From: Sulfurovum sp.
GTDB lineage: Bacteria > Campylobacterota > Campylobacteria > Campylobacterales > Sulfurovaceae
Length of the DNA stretch: 7,728 bases
Assembly (NCBI GenBank): GCA_020726085.1
Contig: DYTG01000085.1
Location: 1 to 7,728, forward strand
Reading direction: 5' to 3'
Made by a program: the position numbers and the translations under genes. Positions within the stretch are counted from its first letter, which is position 1; every line of letters starts with the position of its first letter. The notes under the pieces were generated by a model, which saw only the letters and a list, made by a program, of their open reading frames with translations, was not told the origin of the DNA and did no database searches. Positions 6,774-7,728 of the stretch are shown here, piece by piece.

Positions 6774-7265
6774 TTATTGTCCTAGTAGCATTTTGCGAAT
6801 TTTGGGATCTGCCATGTTTTCGCCTCTTAACATCTTAAGACGCATGGTTTCAAAATCAATAAACTCCGCTTGGTTCTTCTCGTAGCCTCCAAATCCATAC
6901 CCCATGGGTGTTTCATCTTTGAGCGAGTAAAACGCCTTTTGGGCATCTATCCATCGATGGGTATCTTTGGTAAATACAAACATCTTGATAGCCTCTCTAT
7001 TGGCTTTGACTTGCTCTATCCACAAAACCAAACACCCCACATCGTCAAAAATATAGGTTTTTTCATCCTCAAAAACCACCTGTGCTGCATTTTCGTTGTG
7101 TTCTACCCCCATACGACATTTAGGACACGTCGCACCCGAGGCGTTGAAATCAAGAGCAATCATTTGGGGATTGGAGGATGCAAAGAGATACTCGATGAGC
7201 GAGGGATCTTTGGTTTCACAAGCATTAAAGAGTAATGCAAACAGAGCAATAAGTAGTTTTTTCAA
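6774..7265 (-). CDS. NosL-family (copper-site) lipoprotein
   Basis: A 163-residue exported protein. It has a short signal peptide (KK, then a hydrophobic run) ending in a lipobox-like LFNAC with C16 as the probable lipidated residue, so it should be anchored to a membrane facing the periplasm. The mature part carries C47-P-K-C50-R-M52, then FEDEKTYIFDDVGC (65-78), RWIDAQKAFY (104-113) and TPMGYGFGGY (119-128). This series is typical of NosL, a Cu(I)-binding protein linked to nitrous oxide reductase maturation. No other nos gene is visible, so the role here could be general copper handling or delivery to another metalloenzyme. The start is TTG: AAAAGG lies 8 nt upstream and an in-frame TAA just before it leaves no alternative upstream. 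It is the first gene of the leftward operon. Confidence 0.85.
   Translation of the reverse strand: MKKLLIALFALLFNACETKDPSLIEYLFASSNPQMIALDFNASGATCPKCRMGVEHNENAAQVVFEDEKTYIFDDVGCLVLWIEQVKANREAIKMFVFTKDTHRWIDAQKAFYSLKDETPMGYGFGGYEKNQAEFIDFETMRLKMLRGENMADPKIRKMLLGQ
6780..6783 (-). promoter_or_regulatory. Ribosome binding site supporting the TTG start of the LapB-like gene
   Basis: AGGA lies within the last codons of the lipoprotein gene, 7 nt before the TTG at 6772-6770. The nearby ATG at 6763-6761 is too far from any Shine-Dalgarno-like sequence. Confidence 0.6.
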
Positions 7266-7273
7266 TTTAAATG

Positions 7274-7279
7274 CCTTTT
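7274..7279 (-). promoter_or_regulatory. Ribosome binding site for the TTG start of the NosL-like gene
   Basis: AAAAGG lies 8 nt before TTG 7265-7263. A stop codon in the same frame (7280-7278) excludes a longer protein. Confidence 0.65.
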
Positions 7280-7308
7280 ATGAGCTACCAATGAGCAAGA
7301 AGATAGGA

Positions 7309-7319
7309 TAAAATATTAT
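7309..7319 (+). promoter_or_regulatory. Possible -10 region for the rightward pseudogene
   Basis: TAAAAT (7309-7314) and TATTAT (7314-7319) lie 30-40 nt before the ATG at 7351 and overlap the opposing -10 of the lipoprotein operon. No -35 element is evident, so this is weakly supported. Confidence 0.3.
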
Positions 7320-7322
7320 AAC
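7315..7322 (-). promoter_or_regulatory. Probable extended -10 promoter for the leftward operon
   Basis: The minus strand reads TATAAT (7320-7315) about 50 nt before the NosL-like start, preceded by TGT, which makes an extended -10 (TGnTATAAT). Upstream sequence is T-rich with no clear -35 box, as is usual for the main sigma factor in Campylobacterota. It is the only strong promoter-like site seen ahead of the seven-gene run. Confidence 0.55.
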
Positions 7323-7350
7323 AAAAAGAGATAAACTACAGGACTAAAGT

Positions 7351-7728
7351 ATGAAAATTTTAGTTTTGGACTCTTCGGGATTTATAGGTAAAGGATACGA
7401 CACCGCTCACAAACTTTTTGGGATGAGACACTTTTCAAACATCACGCTACCAAAAGCCAAAAGCTTAGTGCTAATCTCTACTTTTTTGCTCCCCTTTTGC
7501 GTTTGGTCATTGCTTTTGTGTGGATATAGAGCGGTATAGTTTCGGCTTTTTTGTATCCCCAAGAGGGAGCGTTAGCACTTCTGGGCGATGTGGGTATTGG
7601 CGGTGATTGGGCTTTGCCTACGCTCTACTTTGCTTCCTATTTGGATATTACGGTGGGGATGATGATACTTTTGAATTACCGCATCGTGTGTATGTTGTGG
7701 TTTAGTGTGATTATTGTTGTGGGCTATA
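7351..7728 (+). pseudogene. Decayed SDR/epimerase-DoxX fusion gene, internally deleted, frameshifted and interrupted; continues past the right edge
   Basis: The gene opens with a good AGGA (7340-7343) and an ATG at 7351 encoding MKILVLDSSGFIGKG, a Rossmann-fold dinucleotide-binding start like that of NAD-dependent epimerases (GxxGFIG). From about 7398 the sensible frame changes by one register: it reads TFWDETLFKHH, then FFAPLLRLVIAFVWI, an amber TAG at 7527-7529, then SGIVSAFLYPQEGALALL, LYFASYLDITVGMMILL and LWFSVIIVVGY. This is the DoxX-like membrane domain that follows the SDR domain in known two-domain proteins. There the motif is commonly W-hydrophobic-W-S/T-G, so TAG probably replaced a TGG Trp codon. 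Roughly 270-300 residues of SDR body are absent. The literal 62-codon frame 7351-7539 is probably not a functional protein. A misassembly is the main alternative. Confidence 0.75.

Noticed and set aside
7351..7539. A genuine 62-residue membrane protein
   Set aside because: After about codon 15 the frame diverges from the coherent DoxX-like reading, which is one register away on the same strand and continues past this stop, so the short product looks like a by-product of a broken gene.

Overview
The window looks chromosomal and comes from a member of the Campylobacterota (former Epsilonproteobacteria), most likely a free-living sulfur-oxidiser-like relative rather than Campylobacter or Helicobacter themselves. 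The basis is the gene order TPR protein - rnhA - rnc - aroC, which I recall from the Campylobacter jejuni Cj1637c-Cj1634c block, together with moderate-to-low GC, AT-rich promoters and very tight gene packing. The genus is inference only.

Almost everything lies on the minus strand and reads leftward as one probable operon: NosL-family lipoprotein (7265-6774), LapB-like TPR/zinc-ribbon membrane protein (6772-5753), rnhA (5769-5314), rnc (5321-4650), aroC (4604-3531), a large SWIM/SNF2 helicase (3534-301), and the first 96 codons of a type III restriction-modification methyltransferase, mod (290-1, running off the left edge). Gaps and overlaps in order are 1 nt gap, 17 nt overlap, 8 nt overlap, 45 nt gap, 4 nt ATGA overlap, 10 nt gap. 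Translational coupling is therefore likely along most of it. The first three genes all start with TTG. The rnc start is best placed at 5321, not at the longer open frame beginning at 5423.

The right end (7351-7728, plus strand) is a broken gene diverging from the lipoprotein. It has an intact Shine-Dalgarno and ATG, about 15 codons of a Rossmann (SDR/epimerase) N-terminus, then a jump in a different frame to a DoxX-like membrane C-terminal domain carrying an amber stop where a Trp is expected. It reads as an internally deleted and decaying SDR-DoxX fusion gene.

Functionally, the cluster mixes RNA/DNA-hybrid and dsRNA processing (RnhA, Rnc), aromatic amino acid precursor synthesis (AroC), a possible envelope-regulating scaffold (LapB-like), a copper-site lipoprotein, and two nucleic-acid/defence-type genes (SNF2 helicase, Mod). 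The most interesting points are the SNF2-SWIM helicase and type III Mod tail hooked by coupled translation onto a housekeeping operon, the exact LapB-type CxxC-x10-CxxC ribbon on the TPR protein next to rnhA, and the SDR-DoxX remnant. No tRNA, rRNA, CRISPR array, insertion sequence or clear intrinsic terminator was seen.
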